Assembly: GCA_019671135.1 (NCBI GenBank)
Contig: JAHRHY010000012.1
Location: 620,001 to 684,000 of the forward strand
From: Linnemannia hyalina
Taxonomy: Eukaryota; Mortierellomycota; Mortierellomycetes; Mortierellales; Mortierellaceae
Length of the DNA stretch: 64,000 nt
Direction: 5' to 3'
The translations under genes were made by a program, and so were the position numbers. Of the stretch, positions 1-11,431 are shown in pieces. How positions within the stretch are numbered: position 1 is the first letter of the stretch; every line of letters starts with the position of its first letter. The notes beneath the pieces are model-generated. The model was given only the letters and a program-made list of their open reading frames with translations. It was not told where the DNA came from and searched no databases.

Positions 1-549
1 TGTTTGTAGTTTGCACACAATTGTGTTGTTTTGTCGAGGATCAGCCGTCTTGGCAAACTGATACCTGTGTGTAGCTATGCAGCATGTGATGGCTGTCCCG
101 GTTCTCCTATTGCTCGGTCCACTCCTCTTTGCCTTTTTCTTTTTAGCCAAGGAGCAATTAGTTGAGAAGATGTAGATTAAACTGAATAGATGAGTAACCT
201 CGACAATATTTCCTCGTAGGTCTGTAAGCGGCTCAACGGTGGACACAATCACTGTTCCTATCGTAAAATAAACATGGCGCTCTGAAGCGTGTTGATGGGT
301 CCTTTGATTTTTTTATTCGCAAAAGAGGTGATATGATACAAGGCGAAAGGGAAGAAAGGACAATAATGAGGGGGATAATACTCTTTGCAAAATACGTGCT
401 ATGTATGCATCTTGGTCCCGTGGAGCCACCGAGGAAACAAACAATTCTGGCTGAGCACAAACGGCGAAGGAAGGAAGGAAGGAAGGGTGGGCGTATGATG
501 CGGGCGAGGCGAAGGATAAAAAGGACAAAAGAAAGGCGCGGCCATCCAG
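1..549. other. Intergenic, no gene recognised
   Basis: I see no convincing coding exon here. The right half (about 330-530) is purine-rich on the + strand and is probably the 3' flank of the minus-strand HIRAN gene. The short open frames in it are low-complexity and have no recognisable domain. A gene entering from the left cannot be excluded. Confidence 0.5.
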
Positions 550-1362
550 TTAGGCTTGAAGACGATACTTGACGCTGGCGAGGTAGGCGCGAAGGTAGGT
601 GAGCTTCATATGTTCGATTCCAAGCTGATCCTTCAATGCGTTTGCCTCGTCCCTCCCGACATAGGCTGCATGGAACCACTTGCCGTTCTTGGCGACCATG
701 ACCTTGATCGCGTTCTTGTCAACGGGGTTATTGCGATCCCGTTCCAGCCTGACTTGATCAGTGGGTGAGAAGACGTGTCCACTCCTGTACCTCATGCCAA
801 CAAACGTGATCTCTGTGTCGAGGGGCGCATTCTCGGTCGTCTTGCGCTTCAGGTGTGGCTGTGAGGTTGTTGATGACTGCGATGACAGGGACTGAGACGC
901 GTTTTGCGATGGCTGCGATGCTGTTGATTGCGATCCGTTGAAAGGTTGTGATGAAGGCTGTGATGAAGACTGTGATGAAGACTGTGATGATTGTTGTGTT
1001 GACTGCCCCGTCTTTGGCACGACCCTGGCGTTGTTCAGAGTTGTTACTGCTGCTGTTGCCTTTGCAGTCGCCAGTGCTGCCGCTGCTGTTGTGATTGTTG
1101 GAAATGCCTTTGGTGCTGCCAAGGAAGAATAAGGCTGAGAGAGAGTTGGGCGTGAGGACGACGACGAGGAGGTTGATTCTATTGGTTCGAGCCAGTGGGC
1201 CTTTCGCTTGAGGACTCCCATAGCTCTGTTCTCGAGGTCTTTGCTGAAGAGGTCCATGACGTCCTGGACTCCCTTGAGGTAGGCGGCCCTCTCCCTCCAG
1301 TCGAGCCGGTCAAAGTAGGCCTTTGAGACGTATTTCCTGGCAAACGGGGGTATGTTGTCCAT
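550..1362 (-). CDS. Small HIRAN-domain protein
   Basis: This is a single-exon frame of 270 residues. The C-terminal 85 or so residues (about 184-268) match the HIRAN fold found at the N-terminus of Rad5/HLTF: a first strand with VGMRYRSG, then a VRLERDRNNPVDKNAIKV core, then YVGRDEANALKDQL. In HLTF this fold binds DNA 3' ends at stalled forks. The N-terminus (1-65) is charged and helical (KAYFDRLDWRERAAYLKG). Residues 66-175 form a Ser/Gln/Ala-rich linker with many SSQ repeats. No SNF2 helicase or RING follows, so this is a stand-alone HIRAN protein. The start is the first Met of the frame, in a good context. A DNA-repair role is inferred from the family only. Confidence 0.8.
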   Translation of the reverse strand: MDNIPPFARKYVSKAYFDRLDWRERAAYLKGVQDVMDLFSKDLENRAMGVLKRKAHWLEPIESTSSSSSSRPTLSQPYSSLAAPKAFPTITTAAAALATAKATAAVTTLNNARVVPKTGQSTQQSSQSSSQSSSQPSSQPFNGSQSTASQPSQNASQSLSSQSSTTSQPHLKRKTTENAPLDTEITFVGMRYRSGHVFSPTDQVRLERDRNNPVDKNAIKVMVAKNGKWFHAAYVGRDEANALKDQLGIEHMKLTYLRAYLASVKYRLQA

Positions 1363-3748
1363 GGCTTGTCTGTCGGTTTGACGAAAGCGAGAAGGTGATG
1401 GGTTGTCGCCGAATTGATTGAGGAGGAGAGGGAAAAAAAAATAAACGAAAAAATTAGCGGCGCAATTTTCCTCTACTGAAGACAGGTGTCAGTCACACCT
1501 TACGGCATGAGCAAAGAACAAACAGTAGGGAACACCGCTCCCTTTCACCACATCAATTGATCATTGATCGATCTATCTATCATCACAAAGGGCCACATCA
1601 GCCTTACTGCCCCTTCTTACCGCATAATACACATTCTTCTGAAGAACACGATAACTACCGATCACCCTCCTACTTTTGTACCAATGTCGCATAGTCAAAC
1701 GCCCTGACAGTTTATCCCCTGGTTGCAGTGCCACTGGAATAGATAAGACGCCCTTTGTCCTAGAGCAATTGACACGAAACATAAAGTGGCTTTCTCCAGG
1801 AAAACGATGGACAACAACAGCAACAACAACAACAACAAGAAGACCAATCACTAATGCATACTACATACATCGCATACATACGAAAGATACTCCGGGGTCA
1901 TGCCTTATGCCGGCTCATTTTTGCGGCATCCATCACAAAGAAAAAGGCGATTGAGAGTTTGTTTGTCTGAAAGATTCAGGGTTCAGTGCCTATTTTTATT
2001 CTCGATACAAACCTAACGGAGTCAGTCCTGCACCATGATATGGCAAGCGTAATTTACTTCTCCTTAATAGAACAGCAAAACAAAAACATGAACCGTTCCT
2101 GGTCAATCGACAGATATACAGCAGAAGACCTCATAAAGTTTTTTCCGGGCCAAGTCTGTCAAAATAAAAAGACTTCTCGAATGTCCAGCGACAGCCAGGA
2201 TAATTGTTGTCCGGAGTTGGTGGCAGTGCTCATCATCGACCTGTCAAATAATTGTCCGACCAAGAGGGTCGTATGAATAAAATGAGAACCCTGAGGTTCT
2301 TCCATCACGTTTGTTTTCTTTTATGTTGGCTTATCATCTGGACACTTAAGTTTAAACGCATCCAGAAAAATAAGATAAAAGGGGGAGCACGAGCATGTGG
2401 GCCTAAGTAACAGTGCGTGCCCCCTCCTCACGGCGTGTTCAACCCAAGGCCCAGCATTATACAACCGGGGTTGAAGGACGGCTTAAAAAAAGAATAGGGC
2501 TAGTGGATGGGACTAACGAAGGTATGTGAGAGGACGCACTGCCATTCCAATTGTTCGTGCTTGAATGTCGCAAGCACAGCGGGTGTATTCATCCTTCAGT
2601 CTCCTCGAGGCTGATGGTTCTATTCCTGGCGATGAGAGTGATGGGTGATGGTTCAGGGACGGCATCAATCACCTCCATCAGCCATCAGGGCGAAGACATC
2701 GGCGGAAGAATACAAGAATACAGGGTGATAACAAATCAATCGTGTGAGTGGGGTGCCTTGGGTGAGTCTCGATCCCAAGATCGAACGATTAAAAGGGTCA
2801 ACCTCAAAAAGGAAACAAGTGTACAGTTGTTCCTGCTCCCTGAGGTTGTTCCCTCTTTTTATAATTTGATTATTTCTTCCACCTCAACCTTCTCTCTCTC
2901 TCTGTGCTAGCTCTCAACAATAGCAACAACAATAAACACCCTTGGCCATTCATTCGTTTGTTCATTTTGATATGATCTCCTTCCTCTGTCGGCTGTTGAC
3001 AGCATCAGCAACAATTAGGTAGCAAAACGGTCATTTGTCCTTCTTGTCCTTTCATTGTTTTTTTTTGCTCTTCCTTTCTCCTTTCTTTCTTTCATTTCTT
3101 CCCATTCTTCTCCTTCATTTTCCTCCGTTACTTCTTCCATCATCCTTCTTCGTTCTCTACTCCCTCCACTCCATCTCCTTCCACTCACCCTCTCCTTACG
3201 CCAGTAGATTTTTCACTATCTATTTTATCCTTTTTTTATCCACATCCCTCGGTACACACGAATTACCCTGCCCCGCCTACAGCCCACCTCTTCCCATCTC
3301 CTTGTCGACCTTTTAGACTGTGTCTCAATCTATTGTCAGTACACAAAGATATCTCTGTGCGTTTGTTTGTTTTTCAGGTGGACCTGGATCCATCCTTTTT
3401 TGTCTTTGTTTCTTGTTACGTGACGGACGACACTCTTCGATCGACAACACTTTTTTTCAGCTTCAATCGTCGGTAACCCAGTACAATAGAATAGAATAGA
3501 ATAGACATCTTCTACTTCCCTTCTCACGCCTTTTCTTCGTGACATCATAGACCATCGGTGGCATTACCCGGCAGTTGTGTATATATAATCTGCCTTACCT
3601 TCTTTCGTTCTTCTCGTTTTCAATCCGCCGCCATCTCTTCAATTACCAGCTGTTTTTTACAGCTCTTACATCGCCCTTTTCTTCTAACACCACCTGTTCC
3701 AGTACTTGTTCCAGTACCTCCTCTTTCCCAAATCACAAACTCGACATA
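1363..3748. other. Intergenic region and leader of the Stealth gene
   Basis: No gene was recognised in these 2.4 kb. Short open frames (for example about 1986-2276 and 2551-2910) have no domain and no supporting splice pattern. From about 3035 to 3310 the + strand is strongly pyrimidine-rich (TTTC/CTTC blocks), as is common in fungal promoters and leaders ahead of a + strand gene. A short AATAG-type tandem repeat lies near 3483-3505. Confidence 0.55.
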
Positions 3749-6632
3749 ATGACGGTTTCTCCATCACTACAAATACCATTACCACTGTCACTACATCCGC
3801 AAAGCATCCGCTCAAAATATCTCATCCTTCGTAGAAGGCTCCCCTGCAGCGCACGGAGTTTAGCGCTTATCCTTCTCATCCTCTTCATCACCCTCAACCT
3901 CCTTGTATATACCTCCTATCCATGGCTTCTCCTCCTCGCCAAACCCCCAGTCCTCGACCCAGAACTACCTGTCGACCGACGCGAGTCCAGCTCGTGGATG
4001 CAGGCAGTTCAACACCCTTTCTCCCAGACCCCCGACTGGACTGTCGAGTGGTTCCGGCAGTTTTACTTGAACCCGTCTTTGAACGAGACTGAGGGCCAGG
4101 ACTTGACTATGGATGTGGTATACACTTGGGTCAATGGCTCTGACCCGCGGTTACTGGTGATCAAGGAGGGGTATGAAGATCGGTCGCCCTTCTTTCAAGC
4201 GTATCGCGCAGCTGATGAAGCTCGGTGGGGCAAGATCCGTAACGCCGGCCACACTCACACACCAGCAGCTGCTGACTTGACGTCGAATCGGTTCAGGGAT
4301 ATGAACGAGCTCAAGTACTCGGTCCGATCGGTCAGCAAGTACTTTTCTCGCACGCTCTTCAATCGGATCCATATCCTGACCACGGCCGTCGATGAGAGGA
4401 ATGAAGAGGTTCAGGTCCCCTCGTGGTTGGATCTGGAGGCCTCGGGGGATCGGATCCGGATGGTGCCCCATGGAGCGATCTTTGACAACTCGAATAGCTT
4501 GCCGTCTTTCAACAGCCTTGCGATCGAGAGCCAGATGCACCATATCCCAGGTGTCACGGACGTTGTAAGTTTTTTTTTTTTTTTTTTTGTGTTTCTTCCC
4601 TTTTCGTCTCTTCATCCCTTTTCGTCTCTTCCAATGGCATTTAGCCGAGTTAAATTGGGACTCGTGTGGTGTGCGTGCTCAAAGATTTCTTTTTACCTCC
4701 TCACACTGCCCAAACTATTGAATGGTTGCTATCGTGTGTTGTCATTATTTGTTGTTGGCAACTGTGGATAAATCATAGTTCGGAGATCACTTGCGAATAG
4801 CAAAGCCAACACACAAACGCCAATGCAAAACCTGAACCGGATGGAGAGAACATCACATACGAAGAGACACAAACCAAAAAAAAAAAAAAAAAAAAAAAAA
4901 CGAGAAAAAAGAAGCCAAGCCGACGAATGGGGTGGTATGCAGACAAAAGACACGACCAGCTATTGTCCATTCCTGGTTTGTTCGCTCATTTTTTTTTTTT
5001 TTTTTTTTTTTTTTTTGGCTTGGCCAAAAGGTTCATCCGTGTTGGTAAAGGGAGGAGCGCTTGAGACTTTGTTCCTTGAAAATTTATTTGCTATCTTCTC
5101 GTGCTAATTTCTACGGAATATCTTTGCGGTGCATATCCCCCTATGGCTGCGGGTTCTAGTCCCTTATTTTCTCTTAATGGACTTTTCAGTTCTAGTCTTG
5201 GGTAGATTGCTCACAGACACAGTTAGCCCTCCACATCACACTAACCGTTTCCTCATTTCTTCGCTCCTTTGTTTGATCCTTTTCCTTTTCCCAACAACCA
5301 TTGTCTCACTTCACCTATTCTCTACACATCTTCTAATAGTTCCTCTACCTAAACGACGATGTCTTCCTCGGCAAAGAAATGGTTGCCGCCGACATATGGA
5401 CTCCCCTCTATGGCTTCGTCTTCCACATGGAGCCCACCCTCCTCGTTCCTCCCACCATCCTCCCCCCTCCCCAAAACACCCTTTCCGTAGGAGAATGGAA
5501 CTCTCTCCAGTACTCCAACCACCTCCTCTCTCGTCAATTCGGGCCCCGGTTCCGATCGTACCTTGCGCACGTCCCGCATGTACTCTGTACTCCCATACTC
5601 CAGGAGATCCAACATATCTGGTCGGAGGAGTTTGCCGAGACGAGCGCACATCGGTTCCGGGGCGAAGGAAGAGCTGAAGATGTGCAGGTGTCGTTCTTTA
5701 TGGCGCATTATGTGATGGAGCGGTTGCGTGAGACCCAGTTGGCGTCGTTTTGGAATTATCGGTTGGATGCTAATATGGATGGGGTCCTAGATTGGGATGA
5801 GCGGAGCAGGTTTTTGGACCGGGTTCGTACTTGGAATGAAGGGCAGGCCAAGACTGCAGAGTTGTTGAATTCTGCACAGGGGTACACATTTGTTAGTGGG
5901 TTCAATAGCTCATTGAAGGACTATGAGGCCAACCTGGCAAAGTTGGGGTTCCCCAGGTCTGGATCCTCGGATTACAAGCTGTCCGGTCTGGACGGGTACC
6001 CGTTCATGATCAAGACCAACGAGCATGAGCTCATCCAGTCCCTCGACGGCACCACCATCCCTACTTCCGCTCCTCCTTCCAATAAGGACATTCCGTACAT
6101 GCCCACCTTCTCTGTCGACCACCGCCTGTGCTACTTTGCCATTGACCAGTGTCTCGGGCCCCAGTTCTCCAACGAGTCCATCCTCACCCTCAACAAGACA
6201 ACCTCAACTCAGATCTTCGAGAACCTCGCATTCGCAAAATTCCAATGCGGCGACTGTCTCCTCCACATGCTCCGCCAATCTTCCTCTCCTTCCTCCTCCA
6301 CCTCCTCCACTTCCAAATCATCACGCGGCCCGGGATTAGGCAGCGAGATCCTCCCGCTCAACACCCAAACCCCAGCCTTCCGCAATGTCATCGCAGACCT
6401 CAGCAAGTACAACTTTGTCGTCGCCACCTCGCCATACTCCTTCGTCCAGCTGCATGAGCCCCAAGACGCGAGAAGAAAATTGGACCTGATCAAGAGCAGA
6501 GAGTATATGGAAGCCTTCTTTTGTATCAATGATAACGCGGGTGAGAACCCGACGACGGTGGATCAGATCCGCGCGGTCTTTGCCGATTTCTTGAACGCCA
6601 GATTCCCTACCCCTTCTCCTTGGGAGAAATAG
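3749..6632 (+). CDS. Stealth-family sugar-phosphate transferase (GNPTAB/Xpt1-like), type II membrane protein
   Basis: Two exons (3749-4564, 5340-6632) encode 702 residues. A single membrane anchor (about 36-62) is followed by the four Stealth conserved regions. CR1 (about 122-132) contains VVYTWVNGSDP. CR2 is rebuilt exactly across the intron as GVTDV + FLYLNDDVF. CR3 contains AHVPHVLCTPILQEIQ and then HRFR. CR4 at the C-terminus contains FFCINDNAG. Between CR3 and CR4 lies a canonical EF-hand loop (DANMDGVLDWDE), as in GNPTAB. Known members transfer a sugar-1-phosphate to glycans: GlcNAc-1-P in animals, xylose-P in Cryptococcus Xpt1. The donor sugar here is unknown. I chose the Met at 3749 because the anchor follows it. 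The open frame extends 58 codons further upstream, but that part reads as leader. The 775-bp intron carries three long A or T tracts. Confidence 0.9.
4570..5016 (+). repeat. Three homopolymer tracts in the Stealth intron
   Basis: Inside this intron there are a run of 19 T beginning in the donor GTAAGT (4570-4588), a run of 25 A (4876-4900) and a run of 28 T (4989-5016). The A and T runs are complementary and could pair in the transcript. Confidence 0.9.
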
Positions 6633-6817
6633 AATAACATCCTTTTTTCAACATCCTTTTCAAAACTGTACTTTTATCTCCCTTCCTCTCCCATTTTCTC
6701 CATTTTCATGATAACGCGAAAAATAAAAAGAATAACGAACCCACAATGTTGTACATATCGCTTGTATTTAGCTTGCTATTCTCTTTCTCTCAGGCAGTCA
6801 GACACTACGGAGATGAA

Positions 6818-9800
6818 CTATCGGGAGCGCGATCGCGAAGGACTATCCTTCTTCATCCTCATCTTCTTGCGCTGCTCCATAAAGTCCTTCGACACCTCAA
6901 TCGTGTTGGCGCCTGACAAGTTCTTGCCTCCACCTCGCTTCCCACCCTTCCCACTTCCACCACCTCCACCACCCCCACCTCCAGATCGAGCAGGTGACCC
7001 AGACTTGGTCCTCTTCCTCTGCGGTCCCTGACCCTTCGAATCCGATCGTCCCCGCCGATTGTTACTGTTGTTGTTATTATCGCGAGCCCGCTTAACAGGC
7101 GATCGACTTCGCGTCCTCGTCCGACCACCATTCCGTCTTGATGGACTGACAGACCGGCTCCTATCACGCCCACCACCGAGGTCAGCATTATTCGAGCGAC
7201 TCGGGAGTGGACTCCTGGATCGACTCCTGGCCTTGGAGCTACCACCACCATCCTTGTCCTTAGTATCCTTGCCATCCTTGTTCGTATGCGATCGCGCCCG
7301 ACTCGTCGATCGACTCTGGTTACGGGTCTTGTCGGTGCCGCTCTTGGACCGGCTACTTGGTGACGGACTGCGTCGACGGTCTCGGTTCCTATCACGATCC
7401 TTAGAATGACTCCTCCCTCTGCTGTAACGACGGCCACCACGGCCTTTGCTGGTCGATCGACTCTGCCCACCACGAGTATTTCGAGTCCCACTTCGACTCC
7501 TCGACCGACTATGGAGTTTAGATCCTCCTCCATCACCACTATTTCTCCTCCTAGGAGAACTTGGGGTTCTGTCTCGGTCCCTGCGTCGTCCTCTGCCATC
7601 ATACGTGTCAGCCTCTCGTGGTCTCTTGTTGCTGCTATTGTTGTTGCTTCCAGTAGGCGATCCGAGGGGTTCAGATGGTCGGCTCTTGGTGTCCTTGTCT
7701 TTATCCTTATTGGCCTTGGAGGCGTCAGCGGACTCGGAAGCCTTGGTGGTACTGTCTTGCACCTTTTTGTCGTCAGATCGATCCTTGGAGGAGGACCTCG
7801 CGGCTACAGCCGTCTCCTTAGTATCTTTCTCGTCCTTCGTGCGAGCCTCAGCAGGCTTGCCCTTGTCCTTGCCAGAAGAGGCCCCCACAACAGCCTTGGC
7901 CTCATCAACATCAGCAACTGGGGCAAGTGCCTTTGTCTCAGTCGCAGCAGTGGTGGACTCTGGTTCCCGAGGTTGGCTAGGCGCGTCCTTGGTCGCTTCC
8001 TTGACTGATGGAGCAGCAACAGTTTCGGAATCCTTCTCCTTGCGCTGCTGGTCCTTGACTTGATCCTTGCCTCGCTCCTCAGTGTCCTGTTTATGATGAG
8101 GAGAGGTAGTTGAAGTAGCATGATCCGATTTGAGTCTCGACCGGTCCCTAGAAGGCGATCTGCTCCTTGTCCTCGACCGCTGGCGTTTATTGTCAGCGCT
8201 GTCCTTCTTGTCCTTCTCCTTGTCATCTCGCGCACGTTCAGGGCGGTATTGAGATCCTCCACGAGAGAGTCGTCTTGAAGGAGAGCGAGAACGAGACCTC
8301 GATCGTGAACGAACAGGCGATCGAGAACGTCTCCTGTTGCTTCCCAACCTGGAAGTAGATCTCTGCCGAGAGCGATTCCTCAACGGACTCTTTGAACGAA
8401 GACGACGACGAGACCTGTTGGTGGACCTTGAGCGAGATCGCGATCTTGACCTAGTTTTTGACCGATGTGACCGTGGTGAACGCGGTGACCGAGAACGGGA
8501 CTCACCACCACCTCCTCGTCGTGACTTCCTCGAGTATCGATCATGACCTCTATCTCGGCTTCTATCCCTGCTCCGGTCACGACTCCTGTCTCGACTTCTG
8601 TCATGGCTTCGATCACGACTCCGGTCCCGACTTCTGTCACGGCTCCTATCCCTGCCCCGATCATGGCTCCTGTCACGACCTCTGTTGCGGTCGCGGGCAA
8701 GATCGCGTGCTCGCTCACTACCATCATAATGATCCAGTTCATCGCGTCCTCCTCGATTCCGCCTCTTAGCCTTGCTCTTCTTCTTTTTCTTCTTCCGCTC
8801 AGGGTTCGCCTTGTTGCCACCGTCAGCCATGTCGAAATTGTCCGTGTCGAGAACAATCTCGTTGATGTTGTCTAGGTTCGAGTTTGGATCAAAGGCGTCG
8901 CTGTTGATAGGGAAGGCGTGTTTGTTTGATGGCGCTTGCTGTGCGTTCACATCATGAATAGGCTAAATACGAAACACGACAACGTACATTAGTATTTGTA
9001 CCTCGTAGTTTTCGTGAGTTAAAACATATAACAGGGAGGCCGTTATGTAGACTGGTTAACTTACGTTGAGGCGATGCTCTTCCTCTTGAGCAATGGTTGT
9101 TTCCAGATATTGACGGGCAGAGATATTAGAAGGGTCGAGTCCCAATGCAGCTCGAAAGTCCATAATCGCAGCCCTGAACTTCTTCATGTTCGCCAACCTA
9201 TTATCATTGTCAATGAATCGTGTGAGCTTCATAGGTTCAGACTTGGCATCTGAAAAGAACGAAAACAGGACTTTGGTGTCAGAACTTACGTGCATCCGCG
9301 GGCGATATATCCTTCAATGCACTTCGAGTCGATCTGGATCGACTGTGAATATGCCTTAATCGCATCATCCAGCTGCCCCTTTTGCGCATATGCGATTCCT
9401 TCAGCGAAACTATTACAGAAAGAAAAGTAGAGTAGTAGTTGGTTAACTTATGAGTCATATGTAGCAATACGCGGCTGTCCACGAATGAGAGAGCAGCATC
9501 GCATATGGTCCCAGATCACGGTACCTGTCCATGGCCCAGTTCCTGTTCTGGTCATCGCGCAAATCGAGGTACGTTTCCTTCCTGTGCAGGGGCAATGCAG
9601 CCTTTGGATCTCCTTCATTCGCGCCAGGTCTATTTGAAATTCAACAATAATAAGTAGATGGAGAATTAGTAATAAGATCTCCAACCGATAAAGCCGTAGT
9701 GCAGCAAAAAGTAATTGATCGATTTGGGGGACACTGATCGTACCTTTCGCACTTGATCCATGGGACCTTGAGCAAGCTGTCGTCCAGTCTGGGTGCAGTT

Positions 9801-10228
9801 CCAAAGACCCTCATCCAGCGAGCGGTCCAGAAGGGGTTGTTGGACGCGACCTCGTCCTGCATCAAGTTTGTCCTCCAAATCTTTGTCTCCTGTGGTGTCA
9901 ATGCCGTCGCTGGTGCGAACTTGTAATCTAATTAAAAGAGACCCAACGACAATTGTTACATCGACTGGACAAAAAATTGTAGGCACTGATCCGTTTGTCC
10001 TCTTTTGTGCCCTGCACTTGACCACAACGTTCTTTGATCGATTCATAATAAAACAAAACACTTACTTTGACGTCCTGGAACAGAGGTGGCGCGGACAATG
10101 TACTTGATCTTGCGTGCGTATTTTTCCGAGCGCATAAAATTCTTGACGACGCCCTCCAGGGCCGGGTCGATATTAGTCAGCCCAGGAGGGATGGTGTGGA
10201 GCTGCTGGTGCTGTTGTGGCGACGACAT
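6818..10228 (-). CDS. TTC14-like TPR protein with long Arg/Ser-rich tail
   Basis: Six exons (10066-10228, 9744-9927, 9471-9629, 9290-9409, 9065-9197, 6818-8962) give 967 residues. The N-terminal 170 residues are a conserved globular part (NYKFAPATALTPQE, then RYRDLGPYAMLLSHSW). Two TPR units then span exons 3-5: AFAEGIAYAQKGQLDDAIKA, then ARGCTLANMKKFRAAIMDF and LGLDPSN. The last exon encodes about 715 residues, lysine-rich at first, then long RDRS/RSRS tracts ending in SPSRSRSR. The layout recalls metazoan TTC14 (TPR plus basic/RS tail), but I see no S1 domain. RS tails are typical of nuclear speckle and splicing proteins, so a role in RNA processing is inferred. The 3' end faces the Stealth gene 185 bp away. 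Confidence 0.8.
8536..8700 (-). repeat. RDRS tandem repeat in coding sequence
   Basis: A degenerate array of 12- and 24-bp units encodes about 14 consecutive Arg-Asp-Arg-Ser / Arg-Asp-Arg-Ser-His-type repeats within the RS tail of the TPR protein. Such arrays are prone to length change. Confidence 0.8.
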
Positions 10229-10802
10229 GACTCCTTGTTGTTATTATTGGCAAACTGACCGCTGATGTAGCCTACTGCGTCGCTTTTTTCTTTTTTGTTA
10301 CTGGTATTGTTTCGTCGCTTAAAAGTAGATGAGCTGGAGTGGAGATGCCAACTAGATGATTCCTTTAGTGGGATCACAGGGGAAGGGGGAACAAGGGTCG
10401 ATGTGTTCGCTAGCGATGCCAATGCTCCTTTGTATGTATCTTTGCTTTAGTCGCTATCCTGTTTGCGGTGTCGTGGTTGAGCTGGTAAGATTATCCTCCT
10501 GTGCAGGTGTCTCTGCTGGGTCAGTTCCATGCAACTCGGGTGAGCAAAAAAGAAACGAAGAAAAGGAGTAGCAAGCCTGTTGGAGGAGTCAAAAATTCAA
10601 GGAGTGGTGGCTTGGCTGACAGAGTGTGAAACGAGCCCAAGTTTGGTTTATCCCCCTTTAGAAGAGCAACTCCGTGTGTGTTTCTCTCTCTCACTCACGC
10701 ACTCCACCAGAACGCTCTTTTATTACCCGTCCAAAAGATCATTCCGCCTTCACTCAGGAACAACTCTTTCTCGCACACACGCGCACATTCACACGCCACG
10801 CC
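10229..10802. promoter_or_regulatory. Divergent promoter region
   Basis: This gap separates the starts of the TPR/RS gene (-) and the telobox Myb gene (+). No coding exon was seen. The 130 bp before the + strand start are rich in CT and CA, like other leaders in the window. No specific factor site was identified. Confidence 0.5.
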
Positions 10803-11397
10803 ATGGTCAAGAACTCTTCAGTCGAGGAAGACTACCAGGATGTGGTCGAGGCTGCCGCTCAGGTCTTCATCAACTCCTTCCTGGCAATGGACAACCCCGT
10901 ACGACAAACACGCATCGAGGCAAAGGAACTCAACCGCCAGTGGAAAAATCTTATCCGTGAGTGAAGCGTGGCACTCCTCTTGTCTGCGCACACATACCTC
11001 CAGCCGGCCAACGAAATGAATACTATCTGACTTTATTAATTAATCTTTGTTTAGAGGGACGGGAAGAAATTGGACTGGAGGGCGACGACGAATATCTGGA
11101 CGAAGTCAGCATCAACAGGCAACGACTCTCCGTAGGAACTGCCATACGACTCGACCTGGCCTTGTTTTGTCGTTTTACCTACTCACCCACGTTGGAAATG
11201 GAACGCATTCAACGAGTCGTCGAAGACTTTGCACTGCTGTTCCTCAGCAAAAGGGACTTTAGAGTCAATGACAACCAGTCGCCATTACGGGAGACCTACA
11301 CACAGCTCGTCGCTATTGTAAGTGATCGACTCCCTCGCAGTGTGCTCACCAGAAGTAGTCAGATTTTTTCATTACTCCGCGATGCACCAGTGGAACA

Positions 11398-11431
<34 letters not shown>

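Noticed and set aside
1171..1200. tRNA B-box-like GGTTCGAGCC
   Set aside because: It lies inside the HIRAN coding frame and no A box or cloverleaf surrounds it. Similar TTCGA matches near 56735 and 60426 also lack the paired arms.
3575..3748. Upstream in-frame extension of the Stealth protein (58 codons)
   Set aside because: It is rich in Ser/Thr/Phe from a CT-rich leader, and the membrane anchor and family length fit the Met at 3749.
7446..8063. Long + strand frames opposite the RS tail
   Set aside because: They are antisense shadows of the RS repeat (Leu/Arg-rich), with no domain; the minus-strand frame joins cleanly to the TPR exons.
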